Shown here in pieces: positions 26,684 through 35,683 of a DNA stretch of 64,000 bases; within the stretch, counting starts at the first letter, position 1, and the number at the start of each line of letters is the position of its first letter. Made by a program: the position numbers and the translations under genes. Source of the stretch: Anaerolineae bacterium (lineage in GTDB: Bacteria > Chloroflexota > Anaerolineae > Promineifilales > Promineifilaceae); contig JAHDWL010000003.1 of NCBI GenBank assembly GCA_023384355.1, positions 1 to 64,000 of the forward strand, in the 5' to 3' direction. The notes below the pieces were generated by a model. The model searched no databases. It saw only the letters and a list, made by a program, of their open reading frames with translations, and was not told where the DNA came from.

Positions 26684-29600
26684 ATGAAAAATAGAAATGA
26701 ACCTGGATTCAGGCTCTTTGAGTCGCGCAATATTTCCGCAGATAGCTCAGTAATCACTCACAAGCTCAATAGTCTGAGAAGCATCATCGCGATTTCGTTG
26801 CTGGCAATCATCACTATGATCGCCGCCCCTGTTCATGGCGAAACCTGGGATTCGCAGGAAAACCTGACGATCAAACTTGATACATTAACCGGCCCCAATG
26901 GATTTCGTATCGAGGGACTCGACAAAGGAGATCAAGCCGGCAGGTCGATCAATCTCGCCGGGGACATTAACCACGATGGTTTCGATGATTATATTATCGG
27001 CGCGCCGGCAGCTAATCCTGAGGGGGTCCAAGGAGCCGGTGAAGCTTATATCATTTTCGGCGGCATAACGAACCCTGCATCATTTCCACTCGCCAATTTA
27101 AACGGGATAAACGGCTTTCGGGTTACTGGCGGAACCTATTATGATGAGACCGGCTATGCCGTAAGCGGCGCAGGCGACGTCAATAATGACGGCTACGATG
27201 ATGTGCTCATCGGGGCGCCAGGGGCCGATCCAACCGAAGATCTTATGGAAGCAGGATCGGCGTACGTAATTTTCGGGCGGGGCAGTTTTTCCCCGACCGT
27301 CAATCTTGGTTCATTAAATGGCTCAGACGGGTTCAGGATCAATGGCATCATTGCAGACGACCGCACAGGGTCAAGTGTGGGTTCAGCCGGTGATGTCAAT
27401 GGCGATGGGTTTGACGATTTAATCATCGGCGCAACCGACGCTTCCCCGGGAGGCAAGATGCAGGCCGGGCAAGCTTTCATTGTGTTCGGCCGGGTGACCT
27501 ACCCACCTGTTTTTGAATTATCCGGTTTGAACGGATCAAATGGTTTCCAGGTTTCAGGTAACGACGCGGGATCCAATATCGGCAAGACGGTTAATAGCGC
27601 TGGCGATTTTAATGGTGACGGATACGGTGATTTTCTGTTAACAGCAGGATATTTCCTGACAACCAGATCGCTTGAAAGCGGAATCGTCTACGTCATTTTT
27701 GGTAACCCAAGCTTTACAGCCAAGTTCAATTTAAAAGATATCAACGGCACGAACGGCGTTCAAATCGAGGGAATCGCGAATGGGGATAATTCCGGCCGCG
27801 CTGCGGCTGCTGCCGGGGATGTCAACGGCGATGGTCGCGACGATCTGATCATCGGGGCGCCGTATGCCTCAGATCGGAGAGGAGAAGCCTACGTCGTCTT
27901 TGGACATGACTCATATTCCAAGTCACTGCCTCTCGACGGACTGAATGGGACAAATGGATTTCGCGTCGTCGGGAATAATGATGAGGGAGAGGAAAGTGGA
28001 GAAGCCGGAACCGCTGTCGGTGCGGCCGATATTAACGGCGACGGTTTGGAAGATGTCATCATTGGAGTGTCGCTGGCCGGAAAAGGCAGCACGCGTTTTG
28101 CCGGCAAGGTCTATGTCCTGCTGGGAGCCACAAGCTTCGCTCCGGTTCTGACTCTTGGTTCTCCGGATAACAATGGCCTGGAATTACTCGGGGTGACCGC
28201 CGGTGATCAGGCCGGCAAATCCATCAGCACTGCTGGCGACATCAATGGTGACGGATTTGATGAATTCCTGATCGGCGCGCCAAATGCAGGGCCGGCCATC
28301 AAAAGCGATCTGGGTTACGTCTACCTCATTCAGGGCGGTCCGACTCTTGGCCTGACGCTTCCTGTCACCCACCCTGGCTCTCCAGGCAATGACAATATTA
28401 ACGGGACATCGGGTAAGGACATCATCCTCGGCGGACGTGGAAATGATCAGGTTAACGCCATGGCCAACAATGACACGATTAAGGGTGGGGCCGGCGATGA
28501 TATTATGACCGGCGAGACGGGCAGCGACCGCCATTTCGGCGGTAACGGAGAAGATACGGTATCTTATTCAGGGTCGGTGGGAGGCGTTTCCATAAACCTC
28601 TTCACCGGTGAAACGAGCGGGGGAGACGCGAGTGGTGATTATCTTCGTTCAGTTGAACGGATCATCGGTTCGTCGGCCAACGATACCCTCATCGGCGACA
28701 CGTCTGCCAATCTTCTTGAAGGTGGCCCTGGGGATGATACCCTGACCGGCGGCAAAGGCGATGATGCCTTCCGCTACAGCACAGCAAGCGGTCACGACAC
28801 GATTGCTGACTTCGTATCAGGAGCCGGCAGCGACGATTACCTCGATTTCACGACCAACGCAGCGATAACCGGTATCCACGATCTGAACATTTCTGTCTCC
28901 GGGTTGGACACCCTGATAACACTGCCCAGTGGCGACACTATCAAACTGCTGAATGTGGCCAAGTCCACCCTGCATGCGGATGATTATCGATTTAAAGGAG
29001 CGCCGTATGCGAGAGACGACTTTTATACGATTACGGTGAACAAGACACTGGATGTCCCGGCCCCGGGTGTCCTCGCGAACGATGAAAATCCGGCCGCGAG
29101 TCCTCTCACGGCCCATATCGTCAACTTGCCGAATAACGGAACAGTGACATTGCAGTCTAACGGCAGCTTCAGCTATAAGCCAAACAAGAATTTCGTCGGC
29201 CACGATGAGTTCACTTATTTAGCTGATAATGGTCAACCATCAAACGAAGGACACGTGAGCATTGAAGTAACACTGACGCAGCCGGTAGCCAGGGATGATG
29301 CTTATACGGTCAAACTCGGCGAGACGCTGACAGTGCCAGCGCCGGGAATTCTGGACAACGATGAGTCCGCAGGCGGCCCACCGCTTGAAGCGGTCCTACT
29401 TCAGGAACCCGTCGATGGTGTTCTCGTGTTGAACGGAAACGGCTCATTCAGTTATACACCGTCTGTTGATTACTCATCCCAGGACAGTTTTACTTACCAC
29501 GCCAGCAACGGGATACCGTCCAACGTCGCAACAGTCACGATCACGATACTGGATCCCGTTGGGCCGCCGGTGGCAATTGATGACGCTTATGAACTGATGG

Positions 29601-29890
29601 AGGGAGAAACCCTGACCGTTCCCGCGCCCGGTGTGCTGGGCAACGACGTTAATCCCTTGCCGGGCAGTATGACCGCAACCGGAGCATCAAGTCCATCCCA
29701 TGGCACGCTTGCCATGAAACCGGACGGATCATTCACCTATACACCTGAAGAGGGCTTTTCGGGAATTGACAGCTTTACGTATAAGGCAAACAACGGGAAG
29801 ATGTCCAATCCGGCAACTGTAACATTGACAGTCAGAGGCGAACCGGTGAGCGAATATCGCCTGTTGTTACCCAGCATCTTGCGACACTGA
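26684..29890 (+). CDS. Secreted FG-GAP/RTX/cadherin-like repeat protein
   Basis: A 1,068-residue surface or secreted protein. An unusual long N-region of about 30 residues precedes the signal helix SIIAISLLAIITMIAAPVHG. Seven FG-GAP repeats follow, each with a calcium-loop motif (GDINHDGFDDYIIGAP, GDVNNDGYDDVLIGAP, GDVNGDGFDDLIIGAT and so on), enough for one integrin-like seven-bladed propeller. Then RTX nonapeptides (GGRGNDQVN, GGAGDDIMTG, GGPGDDTLTGGKGDDAF), and three cadherin/Big_9-like domains, each starting DDxYxxxxxxTLxVPAPGxL and containing GSFSYxP. The chain ends EYRLLLPSILRH. Calcium-dependent adhesion or matrix function is likely. The ATG at 26684 has AAAGGA 6 nt upstream. Confidence 0.9.
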   Translation: MKNRNEPGFRLFESRNISADSSVITHKLNSLRSIIAISLLAIITMIAAPVHGETWDSQENLTIKLDTLTGPNGFRIEGLDKGDQAGRSINLAGDINHDGFDDYIIGAPAANPEGVQGAGEAYIIFGGITNPASFPLANLNGINGFRVTGGTYYDETGYAVSGAGDVNNDGYDDVLIGAPGADPTEDLMEAGSAYVIFGRGSFSPTVNLGSLNGSDGFRINGIIADDRTGSSVGSAGDVNGDGFDDLIIGATDASPGGKMQAGQAFIVFGRVTYPPVFELSGLNGSNGFQVSGNDAGSNIGKTVNSAGDFNGDGYGDFLLTAGYFLTTRSLESGIVYVIFGNPSFTAKFNLKDINGTNGVQIEGIANGDNSGRAAAAAGDVNGDGRDDLIIGAPYASDRRGEAYVVFGHDSYSKSLPLDGLNGTNGFRVVGNNDEGEESGEAGTAVGAADINGDGLEDVIIGVSLAGKGSTRFAGKVYVLLGATSFAPVLTLGSPDNNGLELLGVTAGDQAGKSISTAGDINGDGFDEFLIGAPNAGPAIKSDLGYVYLIQGGPTLGLTLPVTHPGSPGNDNINGTSGKDIILGGRGNDQVNAMANNDTIKGGAGDDIMTGETGSDRHFGGNGEDTVSYSGSVGGVSINLFTGETSGGDASGDYLRSVERIIGSSANDTLIGDTSANLLEGGPGDDTLTGGKGDDAFRYSTASGHDTIADFVSGAGSDDYLDFTTNAAITGIHDLNISVSGLDTLITLPSGDTIKLLNVAKSTLHADDYRFKGAPYARDDFYTITVNKTLDVPAPGVLANDENPAASPLTAHIVNLPNNGTVTLQSNGSFSYKPNKNFVGHDEFTYLADNGQPSNEGHVSIEVTLTQPVARDDAYTVKLGETLTVPAPGILDNDESAGGPPLEAVLLQEPVDGVLVLNGNGSFSYTPSVDYSSQDSFTYHASNGIPSNVATVTITILDPVGPPVAIDDAYELMEGETLTVPAPGVLGNDVNPLPGSMTATGASSPSHGTLAMKPDGSFTYTPEEGFSGIDSFTYKANNGKMSNPATVTLTVRGEPVSEYRLLLPSILRH

Positions 29891-29931
29891 CCAAGGGAGA
29901 AGAAGGGTTTCATTTGGTACGGCATGTCCAG

Positions 29932-31383
29932 TCAGGAAAAATGTGCCGTTGAACCGTTTGATCCGTTACCCAAAACCTTCAAATCGATAGTACCGGCTGG
30001 GGCAACACCCGGCCGGTACATAACTTTGGATTTGCCCAATAGCGCATCCCATACGTCGCCCAATGAATCGGCCAGTGCAACAGTTCGATTGAACTGATTC
30101 GCGATATCCTGTGGAGAAATATTGTCCAGGGATATGATATCAGGGTGATCGAACATGACGCGGGGCAAGACGACCAGATCGCCACATCCTGATTCCCGCA
30201 GCTGGTTGATCACGTCGCCGGCGTTCAAAAGGCCGGACACAGTGATAGTCTCTCCCAATTTCTCGTTACGAATTGTCACGACTTTCACATCACAACCCGT
30301 CAGCGCTGCAAATTCGGCCGCCTTGTTGCGCAACGTCGGGGCAAACAATGCCGCAGTGGCCAAGGTTAAAGTTTGGGGAGCGGGCATCTGGCGGGTGTCG
30401 GCGATCTCCTTGCTCACGACCTCCCAATCATCGAGGAAGGCCCTTACCATGCCCAGGCCATTTTCATGGAGTTCATGTCCATCGTATGCTTCAAGGGTAG
30501 GGACTTCCCGGCCGGTCACCAGATACCATTCATCTGTCGGATAAATGAACCGGATTCCAAACCTGTCGAGAAAATCCGATTGTAATGATTCGACAAAGTC
30601 GAGGGTCTGGGCGGCCTCGGCCACCGTATGCGGGCGCATGCCGTACTTGTGGTGTTTCGTCAGGCCAACCGGGACTACGCTGACGGATACCACGCCTCCA
30701 TACTCTTCATCACCCGGCCAAAGTTCTGCCAATTCCTGGATGGATCGGGCTAACCATTCCCCGTCGTTAACACCCGGAACGATCACCAGTTGCGTATGAA
30801 CCTCAATGTGACGCTCAGCCAGCCAACGTAATTGTTCAAGAATGTCACCGGCATTCTGGTTGCGCAAAAAACGCCGCCGGCGTTCGGTGTCGGTCACATG
30901 AACCGAGACATATAAAGGCGACAGTCGCATGGTCTCGATCCGCCACCAATCATGATCGTTCAGATTAGTCAGCGTGACATAGTGACCAAAGAGGAATGAA
31001 TAGCGATAATCGTCGTCCTTAACGTATAGAGTTCGGCGATAATGCGGTCCCATCTGTAAAACAAAGCAAAACTCACACAGATTGGTGCAGCGACGTATAT
31101 CAACATCAAAAGTGGGATGAGCAAACTCAAGCCCCAGAGGTTGATGGTAATTCCGTTCGGCCTCAAACTGGAGAATTACATCATTCCGACGAATCACCAA
31201 TTCCAGCTCTTCTTCGGCCGAGTAAAACTGAACATCGATGATATCCTCTACAGCCTGACCGTTAATCGCCAGTAGTTCATCGCCCGGCCGCAAATCGAGA
31301 TCGGCGGCAACACTGCCCGGGATAATCCCAACAATTCGCCCCCCAGAGAAAGTCTCCGGATCGATTTCCTGAAACAGAGCCAT
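29932..31383 (-). CDS. DUF512 family radical-SAM-like protein with N-terminal PDZ
   Basis: A 483-residue protein: PDZ-like N-terminus (GRIVGIIPGSVAADLDLRPG, DELLAING), then a radical-SAM core with a CxxxCxxC cluster in RRCTNLCEFCFVLQMGPHYR, and the DUF512 C-terminal part (VIVPGVNDGEWL, VSVVPVGLTKHHKYGMRPH, FIYPTDEWYLVTGREVP). Its substrate is not known. The ATG overlaps the cmk stop codon by one base (TGATG), so it is the last gene of scpB-rluB-cmk-DUF512. In other bacteria this family often sits near the GTPase gene der; der is not present here. Confidence 0.92.
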   Translation of the reverse strand: MALFQEIDPETFSGGRIVGIIPGSVAADLDLRPGDELLAINGQAVEDIIDVQFYSAEEELELVIRRNDVILQFEAERNYHQPLGLEFAHPTFDVDIRRCTNLCEFCFVLQMGPHYRRTLYVKDDDYRYSFLFGHYVTLTNLNDHDWWRIETMRLSPLYVSVHVTDTERRRRFLRNQNAGDILEQLRWLAERHIEVHTQLVIVPGVNDGEWLARSIQELAELWPGDEEYGGVVSVSVVPVGLTKHHKYGMRPHTVAEAAQTLDFVESLQSDFLDRFGIRFIYPTDEWYLVTGREVPTLEAYDGHELHENGLGMVRAFLDDWEVVSKEIADTRQMPAPQTLTLATAALFAPTLRNKAAEFAALTGCDVKVVTIRNEKLGETITVSGLLNAGDVINQLRESGCGDLVVLPRVMFDHPDIISLDNISPQDIANQFNRTVALADSLGDVWDALLGKSKVMYRPGVAPAGTIDLKVLGNGSNGSTAHFS

Positions 31384-32093
31384 CAGACTAACTCCTCGGC
31401 TGCGTAATTCAGGTAGCGAACGAGAATATCATTCACAACTTCCTCGGCCGTCCTGCCGGTCGTGTCGATTGTCTTCGCGTCGGACGCGGGACGAAGCGGA
31501 GAATGTTCACGGTTGCTGTCAATTCGATCACGACGAACCACATCGGCAAGTATGGCCTCGTAATCATCTTCACCTCCCTGACGCAGACGGTCAAGCAGGC
31601 GGCGATGCGCGCGCTCCTCCGGTGTTGCGGTGATGTACAACTTCAGAGCTGCGTCAGGCATAACGACCGTACCAATGTCTCGACCGATCATGACCACCCG
31701 CCCAAGACGGCCGACATTTCGTTGCCGCCGCACCATCTCGGCGCGAACATCAGGATAGGAAGAAACCAGGGAAACTGTGGCGTCCACCTCCGGCGAGCGC
31801 AAGTCCCAGGTCACATCAACACCATCAAGCAACACGGTATATTGGCGGCCGTCGGTCTCGCCGGCCAGCGGGACAATGTCAAGCTCGCATTCACCGGCCA
31901 GACGCACAACGCCCCTCTCATCTTCCGGCCGGATACCATTACGCAAGGCAGCCAGGGTCAAAGCGCGATACATCGAGCCTGTATCCAGGCAGAGGTAACC
32001 CAGCTTTTGGGCCAACATCAGGCCAATTGTCGATTTTCCCGATGCGGCAGGTCCATCTATCGCAATAACATCAGGCAGTTGGTAGTTCTGCAC
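31383..32093 (-). CDS. cmk: Cytidylate kinase
   Basis: Phosphorylates CMP/dCMP. The P-loop is DGPAASGKSTIGLMLA; LCLDTGSMYRALTLAA and MIGRDIGTVVMPDAALKLYI are the classic Cmk segments, and a C-terminal RDRIDSNREHSPLRPASDA carries the substrate-binding residues. The length of 236 residues is normal. It sits between rluB and the DUF512 gene, the common scpB-rluB-cmk order of Gram-positive-like genomes. Confidence 0.96.
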   Translation of the reverse strand: MQNYQLPDVIAIDGPAASGKSTIGLMLAQKLGYLCLDTGSMYRALTLAALRNGIRPEDERGVVRLAGECELDIVPLAGETDGRQYTVLLDGVDVTWDLRSPEVDATVSLVSSYPDVRAEMVRRQRNVGRLGRVVMIGRDIGTVVMPDAALKLYITATPEERAHRRLLDRLRQGGEDDYEAILADVVRRDRIDSNREHSPLRPASDAKTIDTTGRTAEEVVNDILVRYLNYAAEELV

Positions 32094-32111
32094 AGGACAC
32101 CTGTTTTAAGT

Positions 32112-32984
32112 TTATTGGCCGGTTTTATTCGCAAATTTTCTTCCGAAAACCTGACCGCTCATCGGTGCGCCGTTGAACGCTCCGGCTTTTAATTCGTTGA
32201 CCTCATTGGCAGTTAAATAACGCCACTTTCCTGGTTCAAGATCGCCGAGGCTCAGCGGACCAATCCGCTCGCGGATGAGCCGGCGGACAGGATGCCCCAA
32301 TGCGGCGGCAATTCTACGGATCTGGCGTTTGCGGCCCTCGCGCAGGATAATCCGCAGTCGGGTGCTATCAAGGTCATGCTCGACGACCTCAATCGGAGCC
32401 GGGGCGGTAATGCGTCCATCCAGCATGACCCCACGTCGCCACTGATCCAGTTTTTTCTCGGGAATCCTGCCTTCCACGGTCACATCATATACCTTCTCAT
32501 GACCGTAACGCGGATGTGTCAGGCGATGAGCCAACGCGCCGTCATTGGTCATCAGTACCAACCCCTCGCTGGGCTTATCAAGCCGGCCCACCGGATAAAT
32601 GTGGTATTCCGCGCCGAGATCTATCAGGTCCCGAACGGTGGTGCGACCTTCCATCATTTCATCTTCCAGCGAGGAGATGATGCCACGAGGTTTGTTAAGA
32701 GCAATATAGATCAAAGGCTGGAAGTCAGCGTCTCCCCTTACCGGGAACAACGGCCGCCCATCAACCTCCACGAGATCGCGTTCGGGGTCAGCCTTATCGC
32801 CTAACAGGGCGACTTTGCCGTTTACCCGCACCCGTCCCTCGATGATAATCGCTTCAGATGAACGACGCGAACCTATATTGGCCCGCGACATCAACTTTTG
32901 TAATCGTTCTTCCAAGATGGCGACCCTACGCTCAGATGAGATAACATTCGACGCTCTTCCTGCAGTGCTATTCTTCCTCGTCAT
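32112..32984 (-). CDS. rluB: 23S rRNA pseudouridine synthase, RluB-like
   Basis: An S4 RNA-binding domain comes first (ERLQKLMSRANIGSRRSSEA, VRVNGKVALLGDKADP), then the RsuA/RluB catalytic domain with ALNKPRGIISS, catalytic Asp in PVGRLDKPSEGLVLMTNDG, and the C-terminal REGRKRQIRRIAAALGHPV. The length of 290 residues is typical. Family members modify 23S U2605 (RluB) or 16S U516 (RsuA); the operon favours RluB. It overlaps the scpB end by 17 nt; starts further in are possible because the first 20 residues are not conserved. Confidence 0.94.
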   Translation of the reverse strand: MTRKNSTAGRASNVISSERRVAILEERLQKLMSRANIGSRRSSEAIIIEGRVRVNGKVALLGDKADPERDLVEVDGRPLFPVRGDADFQPLIYIALNKPRGIISSLEDEMMEGRTTVRDLIDLGAEYHIYPVGRLDKPSEGLVLMTNDGALAHRLTHPRYGHEKVYDVTVEGRIPEKKLDQWRRGVMLDGRITAPAPIEVVEHDLDSTRLRIILREGRKRQIRRIAAALGHPVRRLIRERIGPLSLGDLEPGKWRYLTANEVNELKAGAFNGAPMSGQVFGRKFANKTGQ

Positions 32985-33522
32985 CCAGTGACGGCATATC
33001 CGTCAAGGCGCTGAGGCCGAAGGATTGCAGAAAATCAGGGGTTGTTCCGTAGATGATTGGCCGGCCGGGTTTCTCCAGCCGCCCCAGCTCCTCGATCAAC
33101 CCCTTGCTGAGGAGCGAACGCAACGCCCCATCGGAGTTCACGCCGCGCAGTTGATCGACTTGCGGTCGGGTAACCGGTTGCGAGTAAGCGACGATTGCCA
33201 GGACCTCCAATGCAGCCTGGCTCAACCGGGTTGTGGTTTCCAGCCCGAGGAACCGTTCAACAACCGCGCTCGCCTCGGGCGCTGTCGTCAACTGCACCGC
33301 TCCACCACTGCTCCATTGTAACCGAAGGCCGCGCCTTCCGTATTCGGTTTCCAGCTCACGCAATAATCCCTCAATCCTGGCGGGGGTGACTTCCAACGCC
33401 GTGGCAAGCCGCGTGGTAGGTACAGGACCACTGGCTACGAACAGGAGACTCTCCAGCAGCACAATCGCCGGCGGAGCGTGAACGGCATCGTCGTTCATCG
33501 TTATTGGTTCAGGCGTGTTCAT
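32968..33522 (-). CDS. scpB: Segregation and condensation protein ScpB
   Basis: Winged-helix partner of ScpA and SMC in chromosome condensation. Recognisable parts are LLESLLFVASGPV, LRLQWSSGGAVQLTT and the second winged helix LSQAALEVLAIVAYSQPVTR with GVNSDGALRSLLSKGLIEE. The C-terminus is acidic (SLDDEEE). scpA is not adjacent, which is uncommon. It is the first gene of its operon and divergent from an M20 peptidase across an 89-nt gap holding a palindrome. Confidence 0.95.
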   Translation of the reverse strand: MNTPEPITMNDDAVHAPPAIVLLESLLFVASGPVPTTRLATALEVTPARIEGLLRELETEYGRRGLRLQWSSGGAVQLTTAPEASAVVERFLGLETTTRLSQAALEVLAIVAYSQPVTRPQVDQLRGVNSDGALRSLLSKGLIEELGRLEKPGRPIIYGTTPDFLQSFGLSALTDMPSLDDEEE

Positions 33523-33543
33523 TCCCTCTTATATGCGCGCGAA

Positions 33544-33562
33544 TGTCCCGCAATGCGGGACA
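33544..33562. promoter_or_regulatory. 19-bp perfect palindrome between divergent genes
   Basis: TGTCCCGCA-A-TGCGGGACA, with 9-bp arms and a one-base centre, in the gap between scpB and the M20 peptidase gene. Its position suits an operator acting on either gene; a short hairpin in RNA is an alternative. I know of no regulator with this site. Confidence 0.5.
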
Positions 33563-33611
33563 ATTGGCCGCTGAATGGATATCATATCGATAATATCACA
33601 ACTCCCCCTTA

Positions 33612-34994
33612 ATGGAACGTATCATGTCTTCACCCATCGAATATGCTTATAACAACCGCTCTAACCACCTGGCTGAACTCTTTGAGTTTCTGCGCATTCC
33701 TAGTGTCAGCACTCAACCGGGTCACAAAGAGGACACAGCTCGCGCGGCCACCTGGCTCACGGAGTCAATGAAAAGAATCGGCCTGGAGAACGTCCATACG
33801 TTTGCGACTGATCGTCACCCTCTCGTTTACGCTGACTGGCTTCACGCCGGACCGGAAGCACCCACCGTGCTTGTCTATGGACATTATGACGTTCAACCGC
33901 CGGAACCTCTGGAGTTATGGGATTCCCCGCCGTTCGAGCCGGTTATACGCGATGATTACGTCTATGCTCGCGGGTCTTCTGATGACAAGGGGCAGGTTTA
34001 TATCCATATCAAAGCGGCCGAGGCCTATCTTAAAGCAAACGGCCGCCTGCCGGTAAACCTGAAATTTATCATCGAGGGTGAAGAGGAAATCGGCAGCGAG
34101 GGGTTGCACAAGTTCATCCCACAACATCGGGACTTGCTGGCGGCCGATTCGGCGCTTGTCTCTGATACGGCGATGTTGGGCCGCGGCAAACCGGCCTTGG
34201 TCTACGGCTTGCGCGGCAACTGTCATATTCTGGTCGACATCACCGGGCCGGGGCGCGATTTACACTCCGGCACATACGGCGGCGGGATAAACAACCCGCT
34301 CAATGCGATGAGCCATCTCATCGCGCGGCTCAAGGATGAGCGTGGGCATATCCTCATTCCGGGTTTCTACGACCGCGTCCGCCCCCTGACCGTTGGAGAA
34401 CGCGAGTTACTGGCCAACTTCCCGCTTGATGAGGCAGCCTGGCTGGTCGAAACCGGTGCACCGGAAATTTGGGGAGAGCCTGAATATTCGCTCGTTGAAC
34501 GGATTTCCGCGAGGCCCACGCTCGACGTCACCGGTCTCATCGGCGGCTATACCGGGGAAGGCACAAAAACCGTTTTGCCCTCCCATGCCCACGCCAAAAT
34601 CTCCATGCGCCTGGTGCCCGATCAAGACCCCAAGGAGATAGCTGAATTATTCCAGCAATTTGCCCGCTCCATATTGCCACCGAGCGTGAAGGTAACGATG
34701 CGAGGCGGTGGATCAAAGCCCGCTCTCATCGACAGGGATACGCCACCAATGCGCGCGGCCGCTGCCGCCTATGAAGCGACCTTTCATCATCCCGCCGTGT
34801 TCATGCGGGAAGGCGGATCGATACCGGTCGTCAACCAGTTCGAATCTGACCTGAAGCTGCCGACGGTTCTCATGGGGTTTGGTCTCCCGGGAGATCATAT
34901 CCATTCGCCCAATGAACGGTTTTACGTGCCCAACTTCTTCGCCGGGATTGAGACCAGCATCCGCTATCTGGAATTACTGCGACAAACAGAATAA
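33612..34994 (+). CDS. M20 family dipeptidase/metallopeptidase
   Basis: A 460-residue zinc peptidase of the M20 (CNDP/PepV-like) family. Metal ligands and catalytic residues are visible: VYGHYDVQPP (His), ARGSSDDKGQVYIH (bridging Asp), FIIEGEEEIGSEGL (catalytic and metal Glu), ALVSDTAMLG (Asp), and the C-terminal HSPNERF His. The dimerisation 'lid' domain is present (GRDLHSGTYGGGINNP). It is cytosolic, with no signal peptide. A second ATG at 33624 is equally plausible. Substrates are probably short peptides; the exact ones cannot be told. Confidence 0.93.
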   Translation: MERIMSSPIEYAYNNRSNHLAELFEFLRIPSVSTQPGHKEDTARAATWLTESMKRIGLENVHTFATDRHPLVYADWLHAGPEAPTVLVYGHYDVQPPEPLELWDSPPFEPVIRDDYVYARGSSDDKGQVYIHIKAAEAYLKANGRLPVNLKFIIEGEEEIGSEGLHKFIPQHRDLLAADSALVSDTAMLGRGKPALVYGLRGNCHILVDITGPGRDLHSGTYGGGINNPLNAMSHLIARLKDERGHILIPGFYDRVRPLTVGERELLANFPLDEAAWLVETGAPEIWGEPEYSLVERISARPTLDVTGLIGGYTGEGTKTVLPSHAHAKISMRLVPDQDPKEIAELFQQFARSILPPSVKVTMRGGGSKPALIDRDTPPMRAAAAAYEATFHHPAVFMREGGSIPVVNQFESDLKLPTVLMGFGLPGDHIHSPNERFYVPNFFAGIETSIRYLELLRQTE

Positions 34995-35017
34995 GGGTCC
35001 CACGCTGGTGATGCAGA

Positions 35018-35095
35018 ACTCACCCGCTGACGTGGATTGAAGCCGCGGGTGGGTTCACATGATTTGAAAGCCGGTTTGCACGTCAGTCGGCTTTC
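35018..35095. repeat. Two hairpins with complementary loops
   Basis: Hairpin 1: ACTCACCCGC (35018-35027) with GCGGGTGGGT (35045-35054), one G-T-type mismatch. Hairpin 2: GAAAGCCG (35066-35073) with CGGCTTTC (35088-35095). Loop 1 contains TGACGTG (35028-35034) and loop 2 its exact complement CACGTCA (35079-35085). They lie between two convergent genes and lack long T tracts. Confidence 0.6.
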
Positions 35096-35107
35096 AGAGG
35101 TAATTAC

Positions 35108-35683
35108 TCAGGCTCGAACAGGCCCGGCAAACAACAGCAATGTCGTCCGCTTCTCGCCGGCTTCGGTGATCACCCATATACGGTGTTGCCTAACCGAATA
35201 CGCAGAAACAACCGCATCCATTCCAGTCAGAATGTTAACCTTGTTCGCCAGACCAGTGTCGTGGAGCAGTCCCGGATCGTGACTTAACATTTCATCATCA
35301 ACGTCCAGATTGATAAATTCGCCAAACTCTCCAAAATCACCTGAGGCATGTCGCTCCAGCAAGTCGCGAATCTCGTCGTTGGTTATCCGCGTCGAGATGC
35401 CGGTGGTCAGAACAACCTGACCCAGGTCAATGAGGTGGCCGGCTGCAGCATAGGGTGCGGCTTCATTCAGCACACCTTCCGTTTCCGACAGTCGAAAAAA
35501 ACCGATGTCGCGACTGTATCCCAGGTCAGCATAGGGAATAAATTCACCGTCCACGAACTCAACCCCTATCTCCTCGTCCTGGACACGCGGCTTCGGCAGG
35601 AAGCGATAGTCCCGACCACGATAGAAGAATAATTGCCGAGCCTCATCGGCAACAACGCGAATGATATGGGGCTTTTCGGACAT
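35108..35683 (-). CDS. Unknown protein with a C-terminal domain like mobile-element 'ITEAD' proteins
   Basis: 191 residues, soluble. The C-terminal half has GQVVLTTGI, LLERHASGDFGEF, VVSAYSVRQHRIWVITEAG and TTLLLF, a pattern I associate with short unknown proteins frequent on plasmids and integrative elements (typically LLxRHxxGDWG ... SAY ... WIITEADRSxTTxLLP). The first 80 residues (IIRVVADEARQLFFYRGRDY) are not part of that pattern. The function is unknown. It stands alone, converging on the M20 peptidase across paired hairpins, with 374 nt of non-coding sequence upstream. GGAGGTAG precedes the ATG. Confidence 0.75.
   Translation of the reverse strand: MSEKPHIIRVVADEARQLFFYRGRDYRFLPKPRVQDEEIGVEFVDGEFIPYADLGYSRDIGFFRLSETEGVLNEAAPYAAAGHLIDLGQVVLTTGISTRITNDEIRDLLERHASGDFGEFGEFINLDVDDEMLSHDPGLLHDTGLANKVNILTGMDAVVSAYSVRQHRIWVITEAGEKRTTLLLFAGPVRA

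Noticed and set aside
27000-28320. Periodic similar DNA segments suggesting a tandem or CRISPR-like repeat
   Set aside because: The periodicity of about 180 bp comes from FG-GAP protein repeats; DNA copies are diverged and have no uniform spacers.
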